Part shown: positions 8,877-16,985 of the stretch, one piece after another | How positions within the stretch are numbered: position 1 is the first letter of the stretch | Layout: each line of letters opens with the position of its first letter | Origin: Microcystis aeruginosa W13-11 | GTDB taxonomy: Bacteria > Cyanobacteriota > Cyanobacteriia > Cyanobacteriales > Microcystaceae | Reading direction: 5' to 3' | DNA: 40,022 nt | Assembly: GCA_009995705.1 (NCBI GenBank) | Contig: JAADBR010000030.1 | Coordinates: 1-40,022, forward strand | Position numbers and translations under genes: made by a program | The notes under the pieces: model-generated | What the model was told of the DNA's origin: nothing | Databases searched by the model: none | What the model saw: the letters and a program-made list of their open reading frames with translations, nothing else

Positions 8877-9783
8877 AGTCTTCATCAGTTATGTAATAAT
8901 CTGTGCTGACTTCCTGAAACTGTCTGACAGGCTTTTTTACTTTATTAAGCGAAATTTCCTTACAGATATAATCTTTTGAATCCTGAGAATTAGTCATGAA
9001 TAAAACCAATCTATCAAATTGAATATCTGAAATAGCTTGTGAGATTGCGAGTTGAGTTTTTCCTGTTCCCCCAGGTCAATCAATAAGGATTGGAGTTTTA
9101 ACTTTATCAAAACCATCTAAAATTTCTTGTTGCTCTTTAGTCAGCTTAATTATAGTTTGTTCCTCATCTTCTAGTTTTGCACTTAGGGATTTTCTAAATT
9201 CTGAATTAGGGGTAATTAAAGTTTTAATTTCTTCTACTATCTTTTTGCCAAGAGGTTGATGACTATTATTACTATAATGACTATATATTTCGTTGATTTT
9301 CTCACCTAGATTTTTCAGATCATCTCTAAATAAAGTAACGTCTCTTTTCATAAAGGTAGCTAAATTTCCCTCTAAAATATCAATATGAGGAAAACAAATT
9401 GCAAAACCACAAGGTATCCAACGATTTTTCAAACTAGGTAGTTCACATTTTAGGAATAACGGCAATTTTTTTGAGTTAGCTAATTGTTTTTTGTAGGGAT
9501 TTTGATAAGAAATATTATCTCCCGATTTCCACTTATCATGTTCCCCGTCGTAAGAAAATCAAGTTCCTCCCTTGACTTCAATAATCAATAGACCTTTCTG
9601 GGGATGAACTAACAAGAAATCCGTTTCTCTTTCAGTTATAGCTCCATCTTTATTCTTAAAAATCCAGTATCTGTCTTGAAAAATGTAAAAATCATCGTCA
9701 AGTTGAGATAGTAAATGATATACGTCTGATTCTCCCCGTAAATCAGGATTAGAAGGCGCATCTGGGGGAAACATTTTAGCCAT
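8877..9783 (-). pseudogene. Broken NERD-domain nuclease/helicase-like gene
   Basis: One continuous minus-strand frame starts at 9783 (MAKMFPPDAPSNPDL). It encodes a NERD domain (nuclease-related; DRYWIFKNKDG, ETDFLLVHPQKGLLIIEVKGG), then a P-loop region reading LID-stop-PGGTGKTQLAI. In-frame TGA codons interrupt it at 9556-9558, just after VKGGT, and at 9073-9075, inside the Walker A. The rest of the frame is still open, and a MITE cuts the 3' end at 8876. NERD plus P-loop suggests a UvrD-like DNA repair or defence ATPase. The second TGA replaces what should be a Walker A glycine codon (GGA). The gene is inactive as written. Confidence 0.75.
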
Positions 9784-9933
9784 AATTGATATTACCCATA
9801 ATTAAAAACGAGCGATCACACAGTGTGCCTTCGGCAACGCAACTCTCTAAACCCTAACTTACCCAAAAATGCCTCATACTTATCTTGACATCCAATAAAA
9901 TAAGGAAGTAAAGCGATAAATCAACAAAATGCT

Positions 9934-10293
9934 ATGGTCATCAATCTCAATATCCCGCCCTCCCAACCATCAGCTAATCTAAAGGTAAAAATACTGATAG
10001 AAACCCTTAAAAATGGTCAATATGCTGTATCTATCGCTGAATTGCCTCATTTTCGAGTCCAAGCACCCACCAAAGAAGAAGCCATTTCCCAACTACAAAC
10101 AACCTTTATCGAACAAATTAGCCAAATTGAAACGATATCATGGACAACACCCCTAGATAACCCCTCACCCAATTGGCGAGAATTTGCAGGTATCTTTGAA
10201 AATGACGCAGATTTTCAAGAAATCATGGATACACTTCAAGCAGAACGTACTTTAGATGATGACAGTGAAGTAGATCCCTCATATTATCTGTAG
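9934..10293 (+). CDS. Antitoxin-like protein, partner of the PIN toxin
   Basis: The 119-aa acidic protein has a HicB-like beta-alpha core (KVKILIETLKNGQYAVSIAELPHFRVQAPTKEEAISQL; the read is split by a 20-residue limit, key residues E43-R47). A flexible acidic C-terminus (DDDSEVDPSYYL) resembles toxin-binding tails. It ends 13 bp before the PIN toxin gene with GAGGATAA between them, the standard antitoxin-first order. The exact antitoxin family is not certain. Confidence 0.65.
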   Translation: MVINLNIPPSQPSANLKVKILIETLKNGQYAVSIAELPHFRVQAPTKEEAISQLQTTFIEQISQIETISWTTPLDNPSPNWREFAGIFENDADFQEIMDTLQAERTLDDDSEVDPSYYL

Positions 10294-10306
10294 AGGATAA
10301 AGATTT

Positions 10307-10732
10307 GTGTCTCAATATATTCTCGATACTGACCATATTTCCCTAATTCTTCGCAATCATCCCCAAGTTATTGCTAATGCGTCCCGTCATTCCATTTCCG
10401 TTACAATCATTACTGTTCAGGAACTTTTCAACGGTTGGATGGGTAAAATTAACGATTCTTGGGCTATCAATAATCTGCCCCAACTCTACTCAAAACTTTC
10501 AATAACCGTCAAATATCTGCAAACAATTGAGATTCTAGACTTTACAAACCAAGCAGATAATCTTCTCAAACAATTACTTAAAGAGAATCCGCCTCTGCGA
10601 AAAAATCGCCCACAAAAAGACCTGCGAATAGCTGCTATTGCATTATCACTTAATGCTACAGTCGTTACTCGTAATCAAAGAGATTTCAGTTTAGTACCCA
10701 GATTATCAATAGTAGATTGGACGGGGAGCTAA
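10307..10732 (+). CDS. vapC: PIN-domain RNase toxin, VapC family
   Basis: A 141-aa PIN-domain ribonuclease. The conserved acidic residues are Asp7 (YILDTDHIS), Glu39 (VQELFNG), Asp105 (KDLRIAAIAL) and Asp126 (NQRDFSLV). VapC toxins cleave tRNA or rRNA and are held inactive by the cognate antitoxin, here the gene 13 bp upstream. Translation starts at a GTG (10307) with GAGGAT about 10 bp before it. No other in-frame start would keep the first catalytic Asp. Family call is firm, target unknown. Confidence 0.85.
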   Translation: MSQYILDTDHISLILRNHPQVIANASRHSISVTIITVQELFNGWMGKINDSWAINNLPQLYSKLSITVKYLQTIEILDFTNQADNLLKQLLKENPPLRKNRPQKDLRIAAIALSLNATVVTRNQRDFSLVPRLSIVDWTGS

Positions 10733-10962
10733 AGCCAGTTTTACCCTTTTATTTCCCTAATTTTACCCTTAAACTGTTCTAAAATGATAACTTTTCTGAT
10801 AAATATCTTTTTGTGCTTCGTGAAAAGGCTCTCCCAGGTTTGGTGGGTAAAATGTATTCTAAGATAGAGTCTTGCGGGCGAGGGAGTGGAAGGAACCACA
10901 CCAGACACAGAGGACACAAAGATTGATCGCTACTATATAAGTTAAACTTATCACACAAAGTC

Positions 10963-10996
10963 GAGAAGAGTCCTTTTTTGAGTTTCTTCTCTTTTT
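10963..10996 (+). terminator. Candidate terminator
   Basis: GAGAAGA and TCTTCTC form a 7-bp stem around a 15-nt loop, followed by five T. It lies about 230 bp past vapC in a 380-bp gap before psbQ that otherwise shows no gene. Confidence 0.4.
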
Positions 10997-11139
10997 ATTA
11001 ATGAAAGATGTGACCAATGGATACCCTAAAAGGGGCGAGGTTTTAAACCCAAAATTCTGATAAAGTAAAAATCGTCCCGATACCTTGACTGGTTAAGGGA
11101 GAGAACGTCAATAGTTTGTTAAATAGTACATATAAACCA

Positions 11140-11580
11140 ATGCTACGTCTTCGCTCGATTATTTCCCTAGTTTTAGTCCTAGTTACTACCCTGCTGGTTA
11201 GTTGCAGTGGTCCCCAAGCAACTATCCCCACCGTCTATAGTCCGCAAAAAATCGAACAGTTACAGGTTTACATCCAACCCATAGAAGGATTTCGCGAAAA
11301 AATGAGCGTTTTGCAAGACCTCATCGCTGACAAAAATTGGGTAGATACTCGCACCTATATCCACGGTCCTTTGGGGCAATTGCGTCAGGAAATGGTAGGA
11401 TTATCCCGTAATTTACTGCCCAAAGACCAAGAAAAAGCCAAGCAGTTAGCGAAAAATCTTTTCGTTCACTTTGAACGTATCGATGCGGCAGCCAAAGAAA
11501 AAGATGCTAGTCTCGCTGCTAATCAATTCCAAGAAGCATTAAAAGACTTCGATGCTTTCTTAAATATTGTTCCTAGTTAG
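11140..11580 (+). CDS. psbQ: Photosystem II extrinsic lipoprotein PsbQ (CyanoQ)
   Basis: A 146-aa lumenal photosystem II protein that stabilises the oxygen-evolving side. The N-terminus is a lipoprotein signal: basic MLRLR, a hydrophobic stretch, and lipobox LVSC with Cys22 as the lipidation site. The mature part is a four-helix bundle sequence (QLQVYIQPIEGFREKMSVL, LGQLRQEMVGLSRNLLP, FQEALKDFDAFLNIVP) typical of cyanobacterial PsbQ. I start at the ATG at 11140 because the upstream TTG at 11116 would add eight residues before the basic n-region. Monocistronic, facing the ferredoxin gene. Confidence 0.9.
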   Translation: MLRLRSIISLVLVLVTTLLVSCSGPQATIPTVYSPQKIEQLQVYIQPIEGFREKMSVLQDLIADKNWVDTRTYIHGPLGQLRQEMVGLSRNLLPKDQEKAKQLAKNLFVHFERIDAAAKEKDASLAANQFQEALKDFDAFLNIVPS

Positions 11581-11590
11581 TTTGTATCAG

Positions 11591-11624
11591 TGGTCGGTGA
11601 TCGCCAATCAGTGATCACCGACCA
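11591..11624. terminator. Hairpin between convergent psbQ and ferredoxin genes
   Basis: TGGTCGGTGATC and GATCACCGACCA form a perfect 12-bp stem with a 10-nt loop, centred in the 70-bp gap between two converging genes. That suits a shared bidirectional terminator, though neither side has a long U tract. Confidence 0.55.
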
Positions 11625-11650
11625 GGCCGCAGCTAAAAAACCGATAAGTG

Positions 11651-11950
11651 CTATTTTGGTTTAGTTTGGACGCTGATAGGGCCATTAACCATGGTTTGAC
11701 AGGCTAAACGGTAATTTTCGGGTTTTTTCTTCAGGCAGCGCTGTTCAAAGTCGGTTTTAGCCGAGAGATTTTCCAGACCCTCGACAATTGCCACTATACA
11801 AGTACCACACTGGCCGTAACCGCCACAATTCATCAATTTACCGCCAAGAGTGTAGATATCAACGCCATTCTGGATTGCTTTCTCTCGTAAATTCGCTCCA
11901 TCTGCCGCTACCACGATCTTATTCTCTTTGACGAAGTTGATGTTACCCAT
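11651..11950 (-). CDS. [2Fe-2S] ferredoxin
   Basis: A 99-aa soluble electron carrier. Four cysteines (Cys42, Cys48, Cys51, Cys84) in the spacing C-x5-C-x2-C-x32-C, with the loop [11 protein letters not shown], define a [2Fe-2S] ferredoxin. It diverges from the plant-type PetF (C-x4-C-x2-C), so it is probably one of the minor cyanobacterial ferredoxins rather than the main photosynthetic carrier. It is 43 bp downstream of the CoaBC-like stop in position but converges with psbQ. Redox partner unknown. Confidence 0.85.
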   Translation of the reverse strand: MGNINFVKENKIVVAADGANLREKAIQNGVDIYTLGGKLMNCGGYGQCGTCIVAIVEGLENLSAKTDFEQRCLKKKPENYRLACQTMVNGPISVQTKPK

Positions 11951-11993
11951 GACTGTCTTACCCTAAATTTTTGCAAATTAATATTAAAAAATA

Positions 11994-13253
11994 TTAAATT
12001 TTTTTGATTATAACATTTTTGGCTCGCTCTTCTAAATATTCGGCGATGCCAATAGCGATCGCTTTTTTGCCGATAAATTTCCTCAATGCCGCTTTTGTGA
12101 CCAAATAAGCCACCTGTTCCCCGTGATCGCCCTTTTCCTGACCCCTATTAGCAATGACGGCCTGATAGCCCTTTTCTAGGCGTTTACGAGCGATTTCCAG
12201 TAACTCCTCCTGACTAACTCCCTCCTGATACTTGAAAGTCACCATCTCTAAGTCGGGAAATTTTTCTCTCACCTTGTCAATCAATTTTTCCGTCGGCACA
12301 AAATTAAGATTTAACTGCCCTCCACTGGGAATCTTACCAGAAAAAGGGCTTTCTAAGCGATAATCTGCCACTGCTGCCGAGAAAATCCCAAATGTATAAT
12401 TTTTACTCTCTAATTCTCCCATCACCTTCCCTAGATACTCGTCATAAGTTTCAATAATTTCGTGGGGTAAATAAGCGGGGGGTGTATAGCTGCCGCGTCC
12501 GTGGATTAACTGCACCTTTGCCCCGCGCAGGTATAATTCTTCTGTAATAGCGACTCCTAATTGTCCAGTAAAACGATTGGTTAAACGACGGATATTATCG
12601 ATAATCACGGGTGTGGGTCCACCAGTGACTAAAATCGGCATATTTTTCAGCACAGAATTACTGAGAATCCCACAGGCTGCCACAGTAATCTCTTTTTCCC
12701 CGGGGAGATTGTGTTTACCGTAGTCATCCCGGGGTGGCATAATTTCCACTCCCAAGCGATCGAGCGTTTGCAAAGATTCAGTCAGAATAGCATTATGTAA
12801 ACTGCCGTGCATGGTGGGGACGAGCAGAATTTTAGTTTTTCCCTTTTCCAGTCGTCCCAAGGCCGAGGCCAAGCATGAAGTGATCACTCCGTCAGCGATT
12901 CCGTAACGAAACTTATTAATCGTGTTATAGGTAGCAGGGGCGACTAAATAAAGATCAAAGGGAGATTGATCGCTTAAATGTTCTGCTTTTGCCGTTAATT
13001 GACTAACTACGGGATTAAGCGTACTCCATTCCAAAGCTTCCCTAGTGACGTATCTTAAAGCTTCTTCCGAGACAAAAGCCACGACTGTGGCTCCGAATTT
13101 CCGCAAAGATCGGGCAATTAGCGGCGCTTTCATGGCCGCAATCCCTCCTGTTACCAGTAAAGCAATCCGTTTACCCCAGAGATGATGACTTTCTAAGGGG
13201 ATTTCGCGATCGCCTAAGTCCGAATCCGTGGGAGGGGAGAAGTTCCAAGTCAT
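11994..13253 (-). CDS. CoaBC-like phosphopantothenoylcysteine decarboxylase/synthase
   Basis: The 419-aa protein has the two-domain Dfp/CoaBC layout. An N-terminal FMN flavoprotein domain (residues about 27-200: LLVTGGIAAMKAPLIARSL, EHLSD with His92, LYLVAPATYNTINKF) precedes a CoaB-like domain (about 205-415: PILVTGGPTPVIIDNIRRL, SAAVADYRL). CoaBC makes 4'-phosphopantetheine on the coenzyme A pathway. Two features diverge: the usual PxMNxxM substrate clamp is replaced by VPTMHGSLHN, and the usual KIKK of CoaB is KIPSGG. It could be a paralogue with another substrate. Fold is certain, exact reaction moderately so. Confidence 0.7.
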   Translation of the reverse strand: MTWNFSPPTDSDLGDREIPLESHHLWGKRIALLVTGGIAAMKAPLIARSLRKFGATVVAFVSEEALRYVTREALEWSTLNPVVSQLTAKAEHLSDQSPFDLYLVAPATYNTINKFRYGIADGVITSCLASALGRLEKGKTKILLVPTMHGSLHNAILTESLQTLDRLGVEIMPPRDDYGKHNLPGEKEITVAACGILSNSVLKNMPILVTGGPTPVIIDNIRRLTNRFTGQLGVAITEELYLRGAKVQLIHGRGSYTPPAYLPHEIIETYDEYLGKVMGELESKNYTFGIFSAAVADYRLESPFSGKIPSGGQLNLNFVPTEKLIDKVREKFPDLEMVTFKYQEGVSQEELLEIARKRLEKGYQAVIANRGQEKGDHGEQVAYLVTKAALRKFIGKKAIAIGIAEYLEERAKNVIIKKI

Positions 13254-13260
13254 AAATTTT

Positions 13261-13296
13261 CAGGGATCAGTAAACAGTAAACAGTAATCAGTGAAC
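13261..13296. repeat. Dispersed CAGTAAACAGTAATCAGTGAA-type repeat
   Basis: A CAGT-rich block directly upstream of the CoaBC-like start. It is nearly identical in wording to the block at 1649 and the one at 18507. Confidence 0.65.
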
Positions 13297-13316
13297 CGAA
13301 AACTCAAATCTGGTAA

Positions 13317-13545
13317 AGGGTGAGAGCATCTCAAAAGCTATTGACAATTGACCAATTTTGTGATCCGCATGGGCATTTCAGGTGATACCATTCAATCAAA
13401 ATAGTTATGAAATCTTAACATTTTATCGATTTTTGCTTAACAATTGAGATAGCAAATTCTCCTCAAATATGCCTTAATCTCCCTCTGGGTAAGCAACTCA
13501 CATAAAGTTCATTTTGTCAACGATTGTTAAGATGCGCTTGCCCTG
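13317..13545. mobile_element. 229-bp MITE, copy 1, with 10-bp target duplication
   Basis: This non-coding unit is closely related to 16569-16798. Its ends (AGGGTGAGAGCATCTCAA and, inverted, AGGGCAAGCGCATCTTAA) match at 14 of 18 positions. The 10-bp word AATCTGGTAA flanks it at 13307-13316 and 13546-13555, which fits a target-site duplication. The insertion sits in the promoter gap of the DUF1517 gene. No transposase is present, so mobilisation would be in trans. Confidence 0.7.
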
Positions 13546-13550
13546 AATCT

Positions 13551-13583
13551 GGTAACTGATCACTGATAACTGATAACTGATTC
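13551..13583. repeat. TGATAACTGATAACTGA repeat
   Basis: A short CTGATAACTGA-type repeat upstream of the DUF1517 gene. The same core is shared with CRISPR spacers 5 and 21. Confidence 0.6.
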
Positions 13584-13664
13584 GGTTATCCCTATTCGGG
13601 ATTTGTCTATCTCTGAGCGAGAAACTGGTTATGCTAGTAAATAAAGGGTTGCTTCGGTGTTCTT

Positions 13665-14606
13665 ATGATTGACAAAATTTTAACTAAAGTTCGATCGCTT
13701 GCCAAGCCGTTATTGGTTCTAGGATTAGTGATAGCACTGATTTTAGGTTCTATTCCCAGTGCTTTAGCGGCATCGGGGGGTAGAATGGGTGGCGGTAGTT
13801 TTCGCGCCCCTAGTCGCAGTATTAGTCCTTCTAGAGGTGGTGGTTACAGTTCCCCCGGTTACGGTGGAGGTATTGGTTTTCCCTTCCTCTTACCCTTCTT
13901 TTGGGGTGGTGGTGGCGGTGGCTTAATTTCTCTGTTAATCTTTTTTGCTATTGCCAATTTCCTCGTTAATGCTTTCCGTAGTCGTGGAGGCAGTGATGAA
14001 AACGGTATGACGATAGAATCCGGTTATGAAACCGTCTCCGTGGCTAAAGTACAGGTGGGTTTGTTGGCTAATGCCCGTTATCTGCAAAAAGAATTAAATC
14101 AAATCGCCCTAACTGTCGATACTAGCACCTCCGAGGGACGGGTCGAAGTCTTACAAGAATCGGCCCTGGCCCTGTTACGTCATCCGGAATACTGGGTTTA
14201 TGGTAACGTCGATTGCCAACAAACCAGCCTCAGCAGTGCAGAAGCGAAGTTTAATCAGTGGTCCCTCAACGAACGCGGTAAATTAACGGCGGAAACCTTA
14301 ACTAATTACAATAACCAACTGCGTCAAGGTTCTAGAGACAATATTCTACCCGAATCGGCTGGGGAATTAGCTAAAACCGCACCGGAAGGCTATATTTTGG
14401 TTACTATTTTAGCCGGCATTGTCGGTAAATTTTCTCTACCGAAAATTAGTGATTCCCAAGACTTGAAACAGGCTCTGCAACAAATTGGTAGTATGGGAGG
14501 CGATCGACTTTTAGCGGTAGAAGTGATTTGGACTCCCCAAAGCGAGGGTGATGTTCTCAGTGAAGATGACATTCTCGCCAATTATCCCGATCTGAAATTA
14601 ATGTAA
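13665..14606 (+). CDS. DUF1517 family secreted/membrane protein
   Basis: The 313-aa protein begins with a signal-type segment (residues about 13-35, ending ALAAS). A glycine/serine-rich stretch (about 38-90) surrounds a hydrophobic segment (about 89-104, ISLLIFFAIANFLVNAF), and a soluble C-terminal domain of about 190 residues follows (VAKVQVGLLANARYLQKEL, LLRHPEYWVYGNVDC, LLAVEVIWTPQ). This is the DUF1517 architecture found across cyanobacteria and plant chloroplasts. The function is not established. A thylakoid or envelope location is inferred from the plant relatives. It stands alone in its direction. Confidence 0.85.
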   Translation: MIDKILTKVRSLAKPLLVLGLVIALILGSIPSALAASGGRMGGGSFRAPSRSISPSRGGGYSSPGYGGGIGFPFLLPFFWGGGGGGLISLLIFFAIANFLVNAFRSRGGSDENGMTIESGYETVSVAKVQVGLLANARYLQKELNQIALTVDTSTSEGRVEVLQESALALLRHPEYWVYGNVDCQQTSLSSAEAKFNQWSLNERGKLTAETLTNYNNQLRQGSRDNILPESAGELAKTAPEGYILVTILAGIVGKFSLPKISDSQDLKQALQQIGSMGGDRLLAVEVIWTPQSEGDVLSEDDILANYPDLKLM

Positions 14607-14669
14607 TTTGTCAGGGGATAACTCTAGATATTGGCTAAAATCTCCCTTATTACGGGGAGATTCTTTGAT

Positions 14670-14685
14670 TAGGGTTTGCTGAAAA
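14670..14685. mobile_element. Solo MITE end
   Basis: TTAGGGTTTGCTGAA reproduces the left end of the 205-bp element at 8672. No matching right end was found nearby, so this is a fragment or the start of a diverged element in the 14607-14920 gap. Confidence 0.45.
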
Positions 14686-14852
14686 AGTCAATTGGCCGGT
14701 GATGGGGTGAGGTAGGTTAGTCCCTCGCAACGAAACCTAACAACTCCACCGATCATGGCTAAATCCTGTTAAAAGGCATAGGGGAGCAGGGAGCAGGGAA
14801 AAACAATTGATAACTTGGCAGTTAATCATACTATTAAAAACGGATTTGGTAT

Positions 14853-14904
14853 TAGACATCTCCAAAATTCAGGTTAGATCGAGGTTAATTGCTGGAGATG
14901 TCTA
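14853..14904. repeat. 12-bp perfect inverted repeat
   Basis: TAGACATCTCCA (14853-14864) and TGGAGATGTCTA (14893-14904) enclose 28 bp. The left arm also occurs at 8447. It is probably a minimal mobile-element relic. Its position 17 bp past the stop of the SpoIIAA-like gene also lets it act as a terminator. Confidence 0.55.
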
Positions 14905-14920
14905 TTGTATTGCAAGGGAA

Positions 14921-15289
14921 TCAGGAGCCGCCCAATATCCATTGGGTCGCCACCTCAGTCTCCCCCCAAGGGAACTGCCTGACTTCAGCTGAGACAAAGT
15001 GGGAAGCCAGACTTTCGATCAGTTTAACCAGAGTGGAATCAGTCACCACTGCAACTTTACTGACGTACTTGTGATGGTCGCGTATGAGCTGGAAATGGGC
15101 GACCAAGGCACCAAAACTATCCCAACCAGTGAACTCGGGAACTTCAACTAGCACGCCAGCAAGGCCACCAGTGGCTTCAATGTGGGGATCCACTGCCTCC
15201 GCAATCTTGACAAAATCTTCCGCCGCAAGCGCAGATGTAGGTCGCATATAGAGAATGCTATGGGCGGCATCCAAATTATAATCTATCAT
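14921..15289 (-). CDS. SpoIIAA-like (STAS-fold) protein
   Basis: A 122-aa protein with the SpoIIAA-like pattern: a beta-strand start (MIDYNLDAAHSILYMRP), LAGVLVEVPEFTGWDSFGALVAHF, KVAVVTDSTLVKLIESLA, and a C-terminal REFPWGE-like element (VRQFPWGETEVATQW). Members are small lipid- or regulator-binding STAS-fold proteins of unclear function. It overlaps the upstream gene by 14 bp, so the two are translationally coupled. Confidence 0.8.
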   Translation of the reverse strand: MIDYNLDAAHSILYMRPTSALAAEDFVKIAEAVDPHIEATGGLAGVLVEVPEFTGWDSFGALVAHFQLIRDHHKYVSKVAVVTDSTLVKLIESLASHFVSAEVRQFPWGETEVATQWILGGS

Positions 15290-15662
15290 AGTTTGCCCCT
15301 CCCAAATGGTCGAAGTCTAACTCTATCCTATCACGAATAGACGGCTTCACCAGAATTACTAGACGAGCTATAATCCCGACATTGTAGCTTATAAACTCTT
15401 CACTTTGGCAATGAAAATCTTTCAGCCAATCCTCTCGTTTCATTTCTTGAGAAGATAGATGATCAAATACTCTTCCTCTCACTTCTACCCCATATTGTTT
15501 TCCATTGATCGTAATTGATCCTTCATTCCCCACGCGATCGCTGATGAGATAATCTTGATCATGATAGCGCGTTTTCAGTTCGATCACTTTTCCCTCAATT
15601 TCGTTGTCTGTTAGCCACTGCACATTGCTTACTCGCCCTCGGCACCCTCGGCGTAGCTTCAA
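15276..15662 (-). CDS. Hypothetical protein
   Basis: A 128-aa product with no family I recognise. It has beta-rich, charged segments (IEGKVIELKTRYHDQDYLISDR, written here as key residues E23-R44) and a C-terminus ending DFDHLGGANYDRL. A TTG start at 15662 is used. The first ten residues are basic and may be untranslated, and a GTG at codon 19 is an alternative. It overlaps the SpoIIAA-like gene, and that coupling is the main support for it being real. Confidence 0.45.
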   Translation of the reverse strand: MKLRRGCRGRVSNVQWLTDNEIEGKVIELKTRYHDQDYLISDRVGNEGSITINGKQYGVEVRGRVFDHLSSQEMKREDWLKDFHCQSEEFISYNVGIIARLVILVKPSIRDRIELDFDHLGGANYDRL

Positions 15663-15680
15663 CCCTCAAGCGCAAACTCA

Positions 15681-15752
15681 AACCATAAAAGTAGGTTAAA
15701 TTGCTTCTAAAAATACTATAAATGCCCCTTCAATTAATCTTGAGTGGGTTTA
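15681..15752. repeat. Direct repeat, left copy, flanking a two-gene cassette
   Basis: About 72 bp (AACCATAAAAGTAGGTTAAA onward through CTATAAATGCCCC to GGGTTTA) recurs with about 80% identity at 16328-16400. The two copies bracket the hypothetical genes at 15722-16302. Confidence 0.65.
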
Positions 15753-16060
15753 TTTTTTTATATCTCTTTTTTGGCAATAGATGCTATAATGAACCGTCAA
15801 TATTTGAGATTACTTGCTCGATCGTGGACTTTGAGATTATCAGCGATATTACGAATATCGAGATTATTGCCACGGGAACAGGAATTCGTAATCGGGAACG
15901 GTTGCAAAAACAGTATGGCAAAGGTAGATGGAGAAAATTAAAGGGCATAGCCCAAGTTCAGCTTCCCAATGGTATAGTAAGGTTAGCTGAAGTCCATTGG
16001 TATGAAGCTCATGGCATCGGCAAAAAAGAATTTAAGCTCAAGTTACCGTTTCTAGATTGA
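15722..16060 (+). CDS. Small hypothetical protein
   Basis: The C-terminal 60 residues (RNRERLQKQYGKGRWRKLKG, LAEVHWYEAHGIGKKEFK) look like a compact conserved basic domain that I associate with small cyanobacterial proteins of unknown function. The N-terminal 30 hydrophobic residues come from the direct-repeat copy and may not be translated; a GTG at codon 35 is an alternative start. Its stop overlaps the region just before the next gene (ATG 3 bp on), so the two genes form a unit. Confidence 0.5.
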   Translation: MPLQLILSGFIFLYLFFGNRCYNEPSIFEITCSIVDFEIISDITNIEIIATGTGIRNRERLQKQYGKGRWRKLKGIAQVQLPNGIVRLAEVHWYEAHGIGKKEFKLKLPFLD

Positions 16061-16062
16061 CC

Positions 16063-16302
16063 ATGAAAATAGAGTCATCTCAAACAAATAAGTTCGCAGT
16101 TTGTCTTAATAATGAAGGCTACAAAGCTTCACTAGAGGTGGGCAAAATATACCGCGTTATCCCTGATGAGACAGCAGAAATAAACAGTCTAATTCGGGTT
16201 ATTGATGAAAGTGGTGAAGATTACGCTTTTTCTGTGAATCGGTTTCATGCTATCGAGTTACCAAAGCCAATAGAAGAAGCTTTATTATCAGTTGCTAACT
16301 AA
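16063..16302 (+). CDS. Small hypothetical protein, partner of upstream gene
   Basis: A 79-aa acidic protein (ESSQTNKFAVCLNNEGYKAS, GKIYRVIPDE, LIRVIDESGEDYAFSVNRFH). I do not recognise a named family, but the pattern of a short beta-barrel (GKIYRVIPD, DYAFSVNRF) is common in small cyanobacterial proteins. It starts 3 bp after the upstream gene. An acidic protein beside a basic one, bracketed by direct repeats, would suit a small transferable pair such as a toxin-antitoxin. That is a guess. Confidence 0.55.
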   Translation: MKIESSQTNKFAVCLNNEGYKASLEVGKIYRVIPDETAEINSLIRVIDESGEDYAFSVNRFHAIELPKPIEEALLSVAN

Positions 16303-16327
16303 AACCATCCCAATCCACTGAAAAAGA

Positions 16328-16400
16328 AACCACAAAAGCAGGCTAAATTGCTTATAAAATACTATAAATGCCCCCTCATTCAGTCAGTTGATGGGGTTTA
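16328..16400. repeat. Direct repeat, right copy
   Basis: Second copy of the 15681-15752 repeat, located 26 bp past the second hypothetical gene. Confidence 0.65.
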
Positions 16401-16568
16401 GTTTCTTGCCCACTTTTCTGGCTATGCTAGGATAAAACTAAGGAAAAATATTTACCCTCGATCGAGATGTTTATAGTTATCAATTGTTATGAATCTATCT
16501 AAAATCCTTTTAACTGGCTCAATGGTTAGCCGCAGTCTGCTTTTTGCTGAAATTTTACCCCTTACGCT

Positions 16569-16798
16569 CAGGGTGAGAGGATCTCAAACGCTATTGACAA
16601 TTGGCCAATTTTGTGATCCGCATGGGCAGTTCAAGTGATACCAGTCAGTCAAAATAGTTACAAAATCGACCAAATAGGTCGATTTTTGCCCAACAATTGA
16701 GATGGCCAATTCCCATCAAATATGCCTGAAGCGCTCTCTGGGTAAGCAACTCACATCAAGTCCATTTTGTCAAGGATTGTTAAGATGCGCTTACCCTG
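16569..16798. mobile_element. 230-bp MITE, copy 2
   Basis: Homologous over its length to 13317-13545. Its ends CAGGGTGAGAGGATCTCAA and CAGGGTAAGCGCATCTTAA (right end inverted) agree at 15 of 19 positions. It carries an internal hairpin AAAATCGACC-AAATA-GGTCGATTTT that copy 1 has lost. No clear target duplication remains. It lies in a gene-free gap (16401-16985). Confidence 0.7.
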
Positions 16799-16985
16799 TT
16801 ATTTATCGAGCCTTTCGGTTACTTGAATCGCTGAAAAGCTTGGCTATGGGTTTTCTTTACCCCTGGAGTAATTCACCACTTTTCTTTTCTATATAATCAA
16901 CTTAATTGATGAATAAATTCTCTGTTAGAATCCGTTTTTCCCTGTCATTTCTGTTTTCCCGTTCCCCAGAGTGACAGAAGAGGGA

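Noticed and set aside
8695..9009. 104-codon minus-strand frame as a separate gene
   Set aside because: It is the tail of the broken NERD gene joined to MITE sequence.
16702..16896. 64-codon frame
   Set aside because: Begins inside a MITE and has no support from composition or neighbours.
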